Part shown: positions 19,361 to 29,372 of the stretch, in pieces
Layout: each line of letters begins with the position of its first letter
Position numbering within the stretch: the first letter of the stretch is position 1
DNA from: Aurantiochytrium sp. KH105
Lineage: Eukaryota > Sar > Bigyra > Thraustochytrida > Thraustochytriidae
NCBI GenBank assembly: GCA_003116975.1
Contig: BGKB01000016.1
Location: 375,127 to 439,126, forward strand
Reading direction: 5' to 3'
Length of the DNA stretch: 64,000 bases
Position numbers and translations under genes: made by a program
The notes under the pieces: generated by a model
Databases searched by the model: none
What the model saw: only the letters and a program-made list of their open reading frames with translations
What the model was told of the DNA's origin: nothing

Positions 19361-21085
19361 TCACAGATCAACCTCGGTATCGTCGCCATTTGCAGATGCG
19401 CGACGGCCACGCTCGAGCGCGTTGATACGTGCCTTTAGCGTTTGCACCTCTTGTGCATACGACTGGGCGCCCGTTTCGAGCAGCGACCGCATCTCTTTGA
19501 GGGCCATATTCTCTTGCAAGAGCGCCTCAAGGCGTTTGGCTAGGTCCAGTTTGACAGTATCGTTTTCCCGGGTTGGGGCGCCGTTGCCCGAGGCGCCATG
19601 CAAGACTCCATTTCCCGCGCCGGGCGCAGAGGGACGTTTACGCATAAGCGCAGACAGAGAAGGACCTTTGCGGGCTTGTGCTTCCTGAAGCGCTTCGCGC
19701 AGCTGATGGATTTCGTCTTGGGAACGCTTCTGCGAGGATGCGGCCTCCGACTTGGCAGCATCTAAGGCCGCCGATAGATCCGCGATCTGGCGCTTGAGCT
19801 CGCCGCTTGCCGCTGACTCACGAGCAAGCTCGCCCTTGAGCTCCTTCACGAGCGACAGCGTCCGTTTGGAAGCAATTTTGTGTTCTACAGTCTGCTCTTC
19901 GAGCTGCTTCTCGAGCTGCTTTATATTTTCTGAGCCGCGCTCATTCTGCTCTCTGGCTTCGTTCAGCGCTGCTCGCGTGCTGGTAAGACTTTCTTCCGCC
20001 TGTGTGGCCCGAGCCTCGGCATCTTCACACGCACGTTGCGCCACGTTGAGCTCATCTTCTGCCTTGGAGGCACGCTCTGCGTCCCTTGCGGCAGCCTGCT
20101 TGGCTTCCTCAAGCGCGGTTTCTGCAGCTTCGGCACGAGGACGGAGACTTGCGAGTTCGCTTTCTGCTTCGGACAGAGCCTTTGATTTCGCTTCAAGCTC
20201 CTGCTGTGCCGAGGCGAGTTGTGACTGTGTTTGCGCGTGACGTCGGGCCTTGGCCTTGAGCTTGTCAGACTGTTTCTCGAGCTCGGCGGCTTGCTCGCTG
20301 ACTTTGGCCTCGAGATCCTGTTCGGCGCTCTTGTCATCGCTAGCCTTGACCGCCTCGGCCAACTGGGCTTGTAAAAGGCCACACTTTTCTTCAAGCGCGG
20401 TGGCGCGGTCTCGGGCTTCCGAGAGCGCTTTGGGGTCGGCTGCTGGAGCACTGGTGATTTCAAGTGCCTCGCGAAGCGATTTGACTTGTTGCCGTAAGCC
20501 ACTGTTTTCGTCGCGAAGCTGCTGGATCATACTTGGCTCGCGTTCTTTCTCGTCGAGTGCCTGGCAAACCTTGCGCAGGTCAGACTCTTTTTTGGCTGCA
20601 TCCTCTTGAGCGCACTTTGCTGCAGCTTGCGCTTCTGCAAGAGCAGCGTGCAGACGATCCATCTCTGCCCGCATTTCGGTCTCATTTTGCGTTTCGGTAA
20701 GCGCGCTGTTTTCATCCACATGTTCTTGATCCGCTACCTCGTCTTTGACTTCTTCATTACTCGGTGTCGGTTTGAGGTCATCTTCTTTCGGCGGATCTGG
20801 TGCTTCGACATTGGCGTCTTTGCCTCCTTCGTCGTAGTGTTCAGATTCGGATGCATTTTCTTCTGCTGTGCGTGTGATTTCGGCTTCTTTAGCATCGCCA
20901 TCGTCGTTGTCGTCGTCGCCATCGTTGTTGAGATCCGCCACTTTTGGATTCTGCTGGTCGTGCGGGTCAAAATCGTCCTCTGCGTTGACCTGCGAGGTAT
21001 GCTGGTTGGAGTCCTCCTCCCCCATCTCCTCTTGCACATCGTGCGTCTGACGAAGCTCCCCCTCTTCTTCTTCTCGGCCTTGCAT
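19361..21085 (-). CDS. Acidic coiled-coil protein
   Basis: A 574-residue protein. Residues 1-135 are strongly acidic and low-complexity (Asp/Glu/Asn), with no hydrophobic segments. From about 135 to 470 it is an almost unbroken Ala/Glu/Lys heptad coiled coil of the golgin/tropomyosin-like type. A short linker with Arg-Lys-Arg-Pro follows, then a second coiled coil at about 515-565 (LAKRLEALLQENMALKEM). A role as an elongated tether or cytoskeletal scaffold is inferred from shape only, since coiled coils are too generic for family assignment. It lies head-to-head with SHQ1 across 450 bases. Confidence 0.75.
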   Translation of the reverse strand: MQGREEEEGELRQTHDVQEEMGEEDSNQHTSQVNAEDDFDPHDQQNPKVADLNNDGDDDNDDGDAKEAEITRTAEENASESEHYDEGGKDANVEAPDPPKEDDLKPTPSNEEVKDEVADQEHVDENSALTETQNETEMRAEMDRLHAALAEAQAAAKCAQEDAAKKESDLRKVCQALDEKEREPSMIQQLRDENSGLRQQVKSLREALEITSAPAADPKALSEARDRATALEEKCGLLQAQLAEAVKASDDKSAEQDLEAKVSEQAAELEKQSDKLKAKARRHAQTQSQLASAQQELEAKSKALSEAESELASLRPRAEAAETALEEAKQAAARDAERASKAEDELNVAQRACEDAEARATQAEESLTSTRAALNEAREQNERGSENIKQLEKQLEEQTVEHKIASKRTLSLVKELKGELARESAASGELKRQIADLSAALDAAKSEAASSQKRSQDEIHQLREALQEAQARKGPSLSALMRKRPSAPGAGNGVLHGASGNGAPTRENDTVKLDLAKRLEALLQENMALKEMRSLLETGAQSYAQEVQTLKARINALERGRRASANGDDTEVDL

Positions 21086-21535
21086 CCTGCCGCTGCGTGA
21101 GCTTCTTCGTCGAGGTCTTCGTCTCCTGCTTCTTCACGCTCGCCAGGACGTCTGTCTTCTGGCTCGTGCACGCCAGACCCTCGGCGGAGCACGCCCGAGC
21201 CGCTCGCGTCAGGCTCGTCCCGCGTCCGGACCCCGGCGCGCCCGGCGCGCGCAGGAGGTCTCGCTCGCTTGCTCGCCTGCTCGCCTGCGCGTCCGCGTTG
21301 AGCGTCTGTCTCGTCTCGCCGGGCGCCGCTGCAGTGCTCACTGCGTTCGACAGGCCTAGGCCCTAGTTCATTCACTCACAGTTCACTTCGATTCACTTGA
21401 TCAATCAATTTGCGCGCAGCACTGGCACAGCAGTCCAGGAGCAAGGGCAGGCAGGCAAGACCACCCACTGGAGGCGAGGCCGGTGCGTGCGTGCGTGCGG
21501 GCGGGCGTGCATAGCGACGTCGGCGAGGCGCGGAG
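21086..21535. other. Divergent promoter region of coiled-coil gene and SHQ1
   Basis: A 450-base spacer with a GCGT tract (about 21484-21507) 30-50 bases before the SHQ1 ATG, CGCT/GCCTG-type repeats near 21255-21300, and two TTCACTT motifs near 21375-21400. No gene is seen. Confidence 0.4.
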
Positions 21536-23748
21536 ATGCCGGTGACGCCGCAGTTCTCGCTGTCTCAGGACGAGACCTTCGTGTACGTGCGGCTGCGCGT
21601 GCCATACGTGCGCGTCTCGGACCTGGAGTACACGATTGAAGGCTGCGCGGTCTCCGTGTACGTGAAGCCCTACTTGCTCAAACTGAGCTTGCCCGGGGAG
21701 GTGGAGGACGACGAAAGGACCAAGGCAGAGTACGACCCGGTCCAGGACAATGGCACTGTCACAATGCATCTGCCCAAGCGGGAGAAGGGTCAGCATTTTC
21801 AGGACCTCGACCTTCTCACCAAACTGCGAGAACCAGCCAAATTGCGCTCCGTCTTACAAGGCAGTGCTGGCGATAGTGGTTCAGGAACGGGCCCTGCAAA
21901 TCCCGATGCTGCTCGGCAGCCCACGCAGCCCTTGACTCGCGAGGCAGCCGGAACAACCGCACCCCTCATCCAAGTTCTTAGTTCTCTCAACTTTGACGAC
22001 ACGAACAAAACCGAGAATGGAAACGACGAGAGCGACAAAAAGAACGGAGAACCCGAGGGTACCGAAGGCGAAAACATCAATGCCTCAAAGGGTGCGCCCG
22101 TCAAGACGGACACGGATGGTGTTGGCATTGACTCGCCCCGTAAAGGTGAGGCCGTGAACGAAAGTGGTCAGCAAGACGGCGATGCTCCAAAGTATGACGC
22201 AGAGGCTTATCTCGCTTCGCTTCTCGAAAACACCTCATTGGATGATAACTCCAAGGGAGACGTTGATACTGCAGGCGTGCAGGTGGATTTTAAGGCACCA
22301 AAGTACGGGTTTAACCACGGCATGGAGGGCTTTTTCCGTGACATTTTGAACGAGTTTCCGGAGCTTGTGGACCTGCCCAAGCCTGACTCGACGCCCGAAG
22401 CTGAGCGGCGTCCCGCACGGATAGAGGTCGAGAATGCAGGATTTGATGTGGCGCGGTATCTCGGCGATCTCGTCGGAGTAGCGGACGATCCATTTTACCG
22501 CGCTGCCATCGACTTTGCAGGCCCACGAGACCCATCGGAAGGTTTCTCGGAGGATGAGCAGGAGCAAATGCGACAATTGCGGAATCGTGAATTTTTGGAT
22601 TTTTCTCCTCTTGAGCAAGAACGGGCGCTTTGCGCGATCCTCGACATCTCTCTCGCCTACTTGTATGATTTACGGGCGACACAGGGCGAACACAATGTGG
22701 AGTCTGCATGGACCATTCGCGTGCTTAGTCCAACACTCTCATGGCTTGACGCATTCACAGTAAGTTCAACGACGTTTCTTGTCCGAAAATCATGTACGAT
22801 GCACGAGATGACTAACTCTCGTCGTGGATGTCTTTTCTTTTCGGCTTTCTGTAAAACCTTGACTCTTTCGTTGATGCGCATCTACAGGACGTGGGTGAAG
22901 TCACTCGCGCTGTGACGCACCGTTGCATCGTGTATCCCTATATTCGCCATCTTTCGCTGGCTGCTCGCATGCTCGAAGACGGCGCCAAGGTCTTGCAGCA
23001 GGGACGTCGCGGACTTTTGCGTTGCCTGCTCGGCGTGCACCGTATATTCGCGCGCTCTGACACTTTCTATTTTCTCAATAGGCTTTACGTGACCGAGATG
23101 GCCATCTGGATTCAGCAGGTTGATGCTGCTGTCATTGACGACTTTTGTCGTCGGGCTGCGGCCTGCACGTCGTTCTATGCGTCCGATCCATATGGTGCCT
23201 TGAGGTGGGATTTGCGCGCGCTCGAGAACGACTTTGCGAAAGATACGGCGTTGTCATCGGACGACTCATCCTCAGACTCATCCTCGTCTTCTGATGATGA
23301 AGATGCAGAGAGCGAAAGTGAGAATTCAGATTCCTCCTCGGATTCCTCCTCAACGTCCTCTTCGGACTCGGACTCGGACTCGGACTCGGACTCGGAAGCC
23401 TCAGCCCCGGATCAAGATGAAGAAGATGCGTCCAAAGAGGACGGAGATGATCAGACTGTACATGTGGTGGGCGAAAGCGCAAAGGAAGGCGCAAAGGAAA
23501 GTCCATTGATCGAAGAAATCGCGTCAATAGAATCACTGCTCGAGTCGCAGCAACGAGAAAGTCAGGAAGAGGAGAGCCTGAAGGAAGAGAACGCGAGCGT
23601 GAAGCAGAAGCCTCTCATCGAGGAAATAACGCAAAACGAAACGCCTAAGTCACAGCAAGATAAGGTTCAGGATGATAGCAAAACAGAGACCTCAAAAGAA
23701 GAGGACGCGAGTAGTGCCCAAAAGCCTTTGATCGAGGAGATTGCCTAG
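21536..23748 (+). CDS. SHQ1: SHQ1-type H/ACA RNP assembly chaperone (two exons)
   Basis: Exon 1 is 21536-22759 and exon 2 is 22888-23748, giving 694 residues. The N-terminus is a CS/HSP20-like domain (about 1-95) with the SHQ1 signature FSLSQDETFVYVRLRVPY and KPYLLKLSLPG. The SHQ1-specific helical domain spans about 270-540 (VLSPTLSWLDAFT joining DVGEVTRAV, then LLRCLLGVHRIF and LYVTEMAIWIQ). SHQ1 holds dyskerin (Cbf5/NAP57) before its assembly into box H/ACA RNPs, which serve pseudouridylation and telomerase. The splice joins the conserved domain in frame at phase 0, which strongly supports the intron. The C-terminal ~150 residues are a Ser/Asp/Glu-rich tail with three copies of a [SK]PLIEEI motif, absent from the core family as I know it. 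Confidence 0.92.
22760..22887 (+). other. SHQ1: Spliceosomal intron in SHQ1
   Basis: A 128-base intron with donor GTAAGT at 22760 and acceptor CTACAG ending at 22887. It falls in phase 0 between conserved SHQ1 residues. Reading through instead gives a non-homologous tail and then a stop. Confidence 0.9.
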
Positions 23749-24172
23749 GTCTTGGGCATATTTGTCGAAAACAAAAACAAGAGGATGTCCAAAGGTGAAT
23801 GAACTAAAATATAAATGAAATTGTGGAAGGCTCATTTCTTGCTGCGCAAAGCAGCAACGGCAGAGAAGAACGACTCGCGCACACAACGCGGTCAACGACC
23901 ATACAGACGATTCCGTAAGTGCCGCTTCGCCAGACTTTGCGTCTGCGCGCGCGAGAGTGTCGTGCATAGGACAATCTGAAATAAAAGACAGATCAGTTTG
24001 GTGATGGTATGCAAATTAAAGAAACAGAGACGCGAGGTTCGTTTCTGACTACGCAACGCAACGATAGGGGGTAGATGGCTCCACCGATGCACTGCAAACT
24101 AAACAAATCAGCACGTCGGCTTTTTGTGGGGAGTCACGTACGATCGTAAACTTTTGCATGAAAGATGAAAGG
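23749..24172. other. Intergenic spacer, 3' ends of convergent genes
   Basis: A 424-base relatively AT-rich gap between the SHQ1 stop and the stop of the 82-residue gene. It has A/T-rich stretches (AAAATATAAATGAAA near 23805) compatible with 3' end formation. No gene is seen. Confidence 0.5.
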
Positions 24173-24421
24173 TCATTTGCGGCCGCCTCCGAGCTCCTTG
24201 CCGAGCTCTTTCCGGACCTCGGAGAGAAATCCGAGAATGTTGGTGCTGCCCTCCTTGGCGGACGAGGAGGCCTTGGTGGTCGTCTCGTTGATGTACTTGT
24301 GCGACTTGGTCACGTTCTGGTGCGTCTTGTGCGCGGCGCGCATAAAGGTCTCGGACTGCGCCAGACGCTTGGTGATGAGCTCGTTCGCGAGGAACTGCGC
24401 GATGCGCTGGAAGAACGACAT
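24173..24421 (-). CDS. Small conserved-looking protein, 82 aa
   Basis: The ATG at 24421 opens an 82-residue protein starting MSFFQRIAQFLANELITKRL. It is Ser/Thr/Lys-rich, largely helical by eye, has no clear membrane segment, and ends KELGKELGGGRK. Unlike the surrounding GC-rich noise frames it has balanced composition and no low complexity, so I judge it real. I cannot assign a family. The amphipathic N-terminus could contact a membrane or a mitochondrion. Confidence 0.55.
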   Translation of the reverse strand: MSFFQRIAQFLANELITKRLAQSETFMRAAHKTHQNVTKSHKYINETTTKASSSAKEGSTNILGFLSEVRKELGKELGGGRK

Positions 24422-24591
24422 TCTCGCCGACCCGAAGGGCCAAGTGTTCCCGCTCTGATCCGCTCGCCTCCACGCCCGTTCGGTCTCTGCTGCGCGCGCG
24501 CCCCGCCGTTTCTCGACCACCGCTCGCTCGCTGCAGCTGGCTGGCTGGCTGGCTGGCTACGACGCAGTGTTGCAGGACTGCTGCGCGCGTG

Positions 24592-24674
<83 letters not shown>

Positions 24675-25202
24675 TCGTGCGTCGCTTTTAGGCATAGCAA
24701 AACATGTGGGTGAATGAATGAAACTCTCTTTCCGCCATTTGCAGCGGAATTCCCCCCTTTGCGCCGCGGGACTCGCACTGTCCTCGCCCTGATTGTCCAC
24801 TTCGGCGGCGCCCCATTGTTCACTTCCGGCCGTCCATTCGCGGGAAAGCTGCCTTTTTTGCTCAGCTTTCTTTCCCTGCGCCGCCGCCCCTGACTTCACA
24901 TACTACATTCCTCGGCCACCGCAAATTGAAGGGGCTCGGGCGGCGGCGCTGCAGAGGCCGCGCGGCCAGCCGCGCCGCCGCGCCGCTCCGAAGACGAGAA
25001 GGAGAGCAAGCGAGAGCGACGCGAGCAAGCAGGAGAGAAGGAAGGAAAAGAAAAGAAAAGTGGCCAAACATTCGGGAAATTCCGAGTCCAGTGTCGAGGG
25101 CCTAATGGGTTGTGCAAGTTACAGAAGCAATAGAGGTTCTGAAGGAAGGAGGCGGCGCCGCTGCCGTCGAGTACGCGGAGGTGGGGAGCAAGCCTTTGCA
25201 GA

Positions 25203-25236
<34 letters not shown>

Positions 25237-25313
25237 TGCCATCTTCGTCGTCGACGTTGTTGGTCCCTTGGTTGTGTGGAGGCAGGCGTTTGATTTCTTC
25301 GGCCGGCGCAAGC
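24422..25313. other. Divergent intergenic region rich in microsatellites
   Basis: An 892-base spacer between the 82-residue gene and UXT. It holds a GGCT tract (about 24537-24559), the long CTTT array listed separately and a GTC trinucleotide array (about 25205-25245) about 70 bases before the UXT ATG. No gene is seen. Confidence 0.5.
24592..24676 (+). repeat. (CTTT)n microsatellite, about 21 units
   Basis: 85 bases of pure CTTT repeat, a homopurine/homopyrimidine tract, located 171-255 bases upstream of the 82-residue gene. Tracts of this kind can adopt triplex DNA and are length-polymorphic. Confidence 0.95.
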
Positions 25314-25865
25314 ATGGAGGCGAGCGAGGCCGCCGAGGGCTCGGCGGACGTGGAGAGAGCGCTGGGAGACGCGCGGAGCCAGGCGGCGTGGCTTGACGCG
25401 CGGCAGGCGGAGCTCGAGGCGGAAATTGAGGCGAACGAGGACCTTGTGGTCCAGACGAAGGTGCTCATTGAGCGCGAACGACTACGCAAGAAGGAGCAAC
25501 AGCAGCAGGAGAAAAACAAAAAGTCTGGCGAGGCGGTGTTCGATCGCTCGGTCGATTGTCGTCCCGAGGCGCTCGTGGATCTCGGGTGCGGCGTCTTCTC
25601 CAAGGCAAGACTCGATACTCCAGACCGCCTGAGCGTTTGTATTGGCGCAGGTGTGTACGTGGATCTTGCGCTTGAAGAGGTGGAGGCCGTTGTGAATCGG
25701 CGTATCTCTTTGCTTCGGGAAGAACTTTCGAACTGGATGAAAAAGCGAGGCGAAGTGCATGGACATGCGCTTGTGCTTCAAGAAGCGCAACAAATTCTCC
25801 AGTATGTTTCTGGGCTAAGCGCTGACGGTCTAGCTTCCCTTGGTGCTGGCGGAGATGGTCGATAG
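25314..25865 (+). CDS. UXT: UXT-like prefoldin alpha subunit
   Basis: A 183-residue protein. The first ~65 residues form a coiled coil, followed by the prefoldin-alpha/UXT core (ALVDLGCGVFSKARLDTP, then VCIGAGVYVDLALEEVEAVV) and a second coiled coil. The LGCGV and GAGVYVDL strands match UXT (VNLGCNFYVQA, LGYGFFVEF) better than PFDN5. UXT is a subunit of the R2TP/prefoldin-like complex that helps assemble large machines such as RNA polymerases and snoRNPs. The start at 25314 was chosen because earlier sequence in the frame lacks an ATG and is repeat-derived. SHQ1, another RNP assembly factor, lies 1.6 kb upstream. Confidence 0.8.
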   Translation: MEASEAAEGSADVERALGDARSQAAWLDARQAELEAEIEANEDLVVQTKVLIERERLRKKEQQQQEKNKKSGEAVFDRSVDCRPEALVDLGCGVFSKARLDTPDRLSVCIGAGVYVDLALEEVEAVVNRRISLLREELSNWMKKRGEVHGHALVLQEAQQILQYVSGLSADGLASLGAGGDGR

Positions 25866-26218
25866 ACATGCTCGAGATTCCTTCTTTTATTTTCTTTTAC
25901 GTACAATAAGGTGGTTGGCCGAGGCTAGCTACAAGCAGATTTTTCATTTCGCCTGATCCTCTTCCTCATTACAGCTGGCGAGCTGAGTGAGTGAGCCAGC
26001 GAGAGCAAGAACTCTGTCTCTATCTCTTTCGCTCTCAGAACTCTGTCTCTATCTCTTTCGCTCTCACTCTTGCGCGAGCTCCGTTCCTGCTCCTGCTCCT
26101 TATAAGCATACATACGCCGTGATTGTCAGCAGCTTCGCTCAAGTAGAGGGCCAATAAGAAGACCCACGTGAGCATACATACGCCGTGTCTGTTAGCAGTT
26201 TCGCTCAAGCAGTTTCGC
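25866..26218. other. Gap between convergent UXT and CIAO2 genes with tandem duplications
   Basis: A 353-base region. A 29-base unit is perfectly duplicated in tandem (26008-26036 and 26037-26065). A second ~39-base unit beginning AGCATACATACGCCGTG is repeated at about 26104 and 26171. No gene is seen. Confidence 0.6.
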
Positions 26219-26224
26219 TCAAGC
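26197..26224 (+). repeat. 14-bp tandem duplication spanning the CIAO2 stop codon
   Basis: AGTTTCGCTCAAGC occurs twice in direct succession (26197-26210 and 26211-26224). The CIAO2-family stop codon at 26219-26221 lies inside the second unit, so the duplication touches the 3' end of the gene. Confidence 0.8.
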
Positions 26225-26698
26225 AGCGGGCGAAAGACCCGCAATGCACTTGTTGACAGTCTGCAGCAAATTCGGGTTCTCGAGAGCAGCGGCGACGCGC
26301 TCCTTGTCATTGAGCTGCTTGTTCACCTGGTGCTCTTGCATGTGCGTTCCGGGCATAACAAAAATGTCAACCTTGAAGCGCTGCGGCAGCGAGCGCAGCA
26401 ACTTGACGCGCAGACTTAGTCCGATGAGAGTCGACATGGAGCAGTGCGGCACCGTCGGCGTAAAATGAATCACGACGCGACCCTTTTGGTTGTCCACCTG
26501 GACATTCTTGACCTCCATGACGTTGAGTTGCTCTAGCGTCAGCGGATGCTCGGGGTCTTGGATGTCGCGGACCAGGTCAAAGACCTCGGTCGCGTCGAAG
26601 GGCTCCGGGGCGTCTTCGTCGTCAATGTCATCCACCGACGCCGCGCGCTCCACGCGGCTCACCGCGTACACGGTTGGGTTCTCGTTCAGCTTGGCCAT
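26219..26698 (-). CDS. CIAO2B: MIP18/CIAO2-family cytosolic Fe-S cluster targeting protein
   Basis: A 159-residue protein of the usual MIP18 family length. Diagnostic segments are [42 protein letters not shown] with the conserved reactive Cys, and [23 protein letters not shown]2B (MIP18/FAM96B) works with CIAO1 and MMS19 in the CIA targeting complex, delivering Fe-S clusters to DNA polymerases, helicases and other nuclear or cytosolic clients. The ATG at 26698 ([15 protein letters not shown]) fits the family start. The A versus B paralog cannot be settled by eye, though the VMEVKNV segment favours the B type. Confidence 0.9.
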   Translation of the reverse strand: MAKLNENPTVYAVSRVERAASVDDIDDEDAPEPFDATEVFDLVRDIQDPEHPLTLEQLNVMEVKNVQVDNQKGRVVIHFTPTVPHCSMSTLIGLSLRVKLLRSLPQRFKVDIFVMPGTHMQEHQVNKQLNDKERVAAALENPNLLQTVNKCIAGLSPAA

Positions 26699-27660
26699 CG
26701 TCCTGCGCCGCGCTTCCCCGCGCTCCTTGTCCTGCCTCGTCGCGCGCTCCGGCCTCCTCTCTCGTGCGTCTTTGCCAGCCACGCGAGCAAGCAAGCCGAG
26801 CAACACACGACTCGCCGTCTGCCTGCCTGGCTGGTTGGCTGACGTCGGTCATAGTGGGCTATACTCTAAATCGCATTGTGCCGGGCCCTATCGTTCACTT
26901 GTCTCATGCTTGCCTAGTAGTAAGAGTATGTCTAGACGGCTGGACGTCTTCAAGTTGGCCGGCCACCTCGCCAAGAGCTTGTCGTAGGACCAGGAGGCAC
27001 CACTTCTACATTGATCTAGAGCAGGATAGACAGTCAATTTGAGAAAAGAGTTATATGTGACGTACGCAGCCTGTAGCTCAAGCTTTCCAAGCATCTTGTG
27101 AAATCCGCATCCCTGCCTCACGCGTGGCGTGCGTGCGCGCCAAAGCGTGCGAAGCGTGACTGTTCTGGTTGCGAGCTGCAAATGGCAAGACCTCTGATGT
27201 CGCTCACTGCCATGATGAAGCCTCTGACTCGAATCCGTCGTCGAGCTCGGAGAGATCAACTGCAACTTGCTTGGATGAAGATCAGCCCAATAAGAAAAAG
27301 AAGGGGTTGGGTTTCCCCGAAGCCGAGAGCCATCGCGAGAACCGCGATCAAGCCCAATCTCGAATCCGCTGGTTGCCGCGCGAGAGGCAGCAGGCAGACA
27401 GCTCGCGCGCACCCGTGCCGAGCGGGGGCCGAGCACGCGCGAGCGAGCAGGCAGGCTCGCAGGCAGGCAAGCAGGCAAGCAGGCACTCACTCGGTCGAAG
27501 CGAGCGCTGGCTCCTCGTCTCCGTCCATCGTCGTCACCAAACCAGCAAAGCCGACGCTGCGCGCTGACGAACTCTGAACAAAAGGTTGACGAAGGCGAGG
27601 TTGACGAAAGCGAGGTTGACGTCACGAGAGCGACCGAGGGCTTGCCTGCGAGTCGAAAAG
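26699..27660. other. Divergent intergenic region
   Basis: A 962-base spacer between the CIAO2 gene and the ATP-grasp gene. It includes a GCCT/GGCT/GGTT tract (about 26818-26841), GGCA/AGCA tracts (about 27447-27486) and a 14-15-base direct repeat of the form GAGGTTGACGAAGGC (three copies, the last truncated, about 27582-27620) just before the ATP-grasp ATG. The open frames crossing this area are low-complexity and antisense to each other; none is convincing. Confidence 0.45.
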
Positions 27661-28944
27661 ATGTTTGGCATGCTTCTCCTGCTGGTGGTGCTGGGCGGCG
27701 TGGCTGCAGGCGCGTACGCGTACTCGACCGCGTCTGACGCAGGCAAACAGGCGGCCGTGGAGGCCCTGCAGACAACGCTCGAATTCTATCGCGCCGTTGC
27801 CCACTTTCTGCAGGGCGGGAGCTACTCACAATGCAAGGCGTTGTCGCACTCGAAGCGCGCCAAAATTCACGTGTTCGGACTCTGCATGAACTTTCGGCTC
27901 TGGAACAGGCCCCATTACAGACACAGTACTTTTCAAAAGGACCTCGCGCAAAATCTTCGCAACGTTGCCGTGCCCGGCACGGGTGTGCCGCTGAGCGTCT
28001 TTGCCTTTAGCAGATTATCCGCTGGCTTTGCACTCATGGTATTGTATCCTGTGGGTTGCTTGGTGGCGGCCGTGCGCGAGTGCGGTAAAGACATGGTCAA
28101 CGTGCGCAAGGCGTACGAGGAGCAGCTGCTTCGACCCGACGACTGGTTCTATTTGTGGCGACTGAACTGCGTGCTGGCCTCGTGGCACGCGCTGGTGACC
28201 AACGAGGAGGGTTACAAGCTCGAGGACAAGCTCACCTTCTTGCAAGTCGCCGAGGAAAAGGATGTGGCCGTGACACCCTTTATGGACATCCCTGCCATCA
28301 TTTGCAAACATCGCAATGAAGAGGGCGGCCTTGGCTACAAATTCTTTTCCAATGCCATGGCGGGAGGCGACTGGATCATCCAAGAGGTTTTGTCCAACGA
28401 TTCTCCCATCAAAGAGCTTCTTCCGGACGATGCACCCCTCTCGACCTTTCGCGTAATCACGCTTTCGGAACACGAAACCAATGAGATCACAGCCCTCAGC
28501 TGCGTTTGGCGCGCTGGCATGGCGGGTGCCAAGACGGATCACAAGGCCATCTTCTTTGACGTTGACGTCCCGGGCGGTGTCTTTAAGAAAGGAGCCAGCA
28601 ACGCGAACTGGTACCAGCTTGGTGTCACCAAGGCTTTCAAGAGTCGGGGCACCACGGCACACGAAATCTCCATGCACCCAGACAACCAAAAGACAATCGC
28701 AGGAGAGAAGATTGATGCAGAGGCGATCGTTTCCTTTGCCACGCGTGCGCACAAGTCCATGATGCCTCGGGTGCCTCTGGTAGGCTGGGATGTGGCTCTC
28801 ACGGAAAAGGGCATGGTCATGCTCGAGTGCAACCTTTCGTGCAACTTTTTCCTCGGATCTTTCGACATGGAAAAGTACTTTGACGCAGTTGGGACATACT
28901 TTGAGGCGCTCGAGACGCTTGAAGCGAGCGAAAAGGCCACTTGA
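27661..28944 (+). CDS. Membrane-anchored ATP-grasp protein (sugar-transfer-associated/glutamate-ligase-like)
   Basis: A 427-residue protein. It starts with a hydrophobic signal-anchor (MFGMLLLLVVLGGVAAGAYA). A second hydrophobic stretch lies near residues 119-138 (FALMVLYPVGCLVAAV). The C-terminal ~270 residues resemble the ATP-grasp fold of the alpha-L-glutamate-ligase-like or sugar-transfer-associated family. Visible matches include GGDWIIQEVLSND, LSTFRVITL and, for the metal/ATP-binding end, GWDVALTEKGMVMLECN. ATP-grasp enzymes join a carboxylate to an amine, thiol or similar group through an acyl-phosphate; the substrate here is unknown. Localisation to the endomembrane system or plasma membrane is inferred from the N-terminus. 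Confidence 0.75.
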   Translation: MFGMLLLLVVLGGVAAGAYAYSTASDAGKQAAVEALQTTLEFYRAVAHFLQGGSYSQCKALSHSKRAKIHVFGLCMNFRLWNRPHYRHSTFQKDLAQNLRNVAVPGTGVPLSVFAFSRLSAGFALMVLYPVGCLVAAVRECGKDMVNVRKAYEEQLLRPDDWFYLWRLNCVLASWHALVTNEEGYKLEDKLTFLQVAEEKDVAVTPFMDIPAIICKHRNEEGGLGYKFFSNAMAGGDWIIQEVLSNDSPIKELLPDDAPLSTFRVITLSEHETNEITALSCVWRAGMAGAKTDHKAIFFDVDVPGGVFKKGASNANWYQLGVTKAFKSRGTTAHEISMHPDNQKTIAGEKIDAEAIVSFATRAHKSMMPRVPLVGWDVALTEKGMVMLECNLSCNFFLGSFDMEKYFDAVGTYFEALETLEASEKAT

Positions 28945-29372
28945 GGTGATTGGTCTGATTAGTTTTCTTGAAAAGGTCTTTTCAAAGCAATTTTGTGCTC
29001 GAGCTGAGACGAGGATGTCCACAAGTCGTAGTTGTAGCCGTATAGCCACATTTCCAACTTTGCTCTGCCGATTGCTGCGCAAGAAATAATTCTGGAATAA
29101 AAGAAAACGATGTTTACACAGGAGCGAAGGAACAATGTTGCAAAGCTTGTTTGTTGCAGACCTTAATTTCGAAGCCACAAACAAAGGCATTCACAGTGCT
29201 AATCTGTTGCGAAGCGACGGCGCGGCGGCGGCGCGGCGAGGCGAGGCGAGGCGAAATCTCCCCATTCGTTCCTTCCTGAGCTTTTTACAGGGAAAGCACA
29301 ATAAGCTTGCGTGAATGTTCACGGCAGTTCTACCACTCTTTTCCAAACAGTGAATTTCAAAAGATTACACAT
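28945..29372. other. Gap between convergent genes
   Basis: A 428-base gap with an AT-rich first half, including GAATAAAAG near 29094 that could serve as a poly(A) signal, and a short GCG/GAGGC repeat at about 29218-29255. No gene is seen. Confidence 0.5.

Noticed and set aside
26888..27829. 313-residue minus-strand frame overlapping the ATP-grasp gene start
   Set aside because: It has low-complexity Arg/Ser/Pro composition, is antisense to the start of a supported gene, and has no family features.
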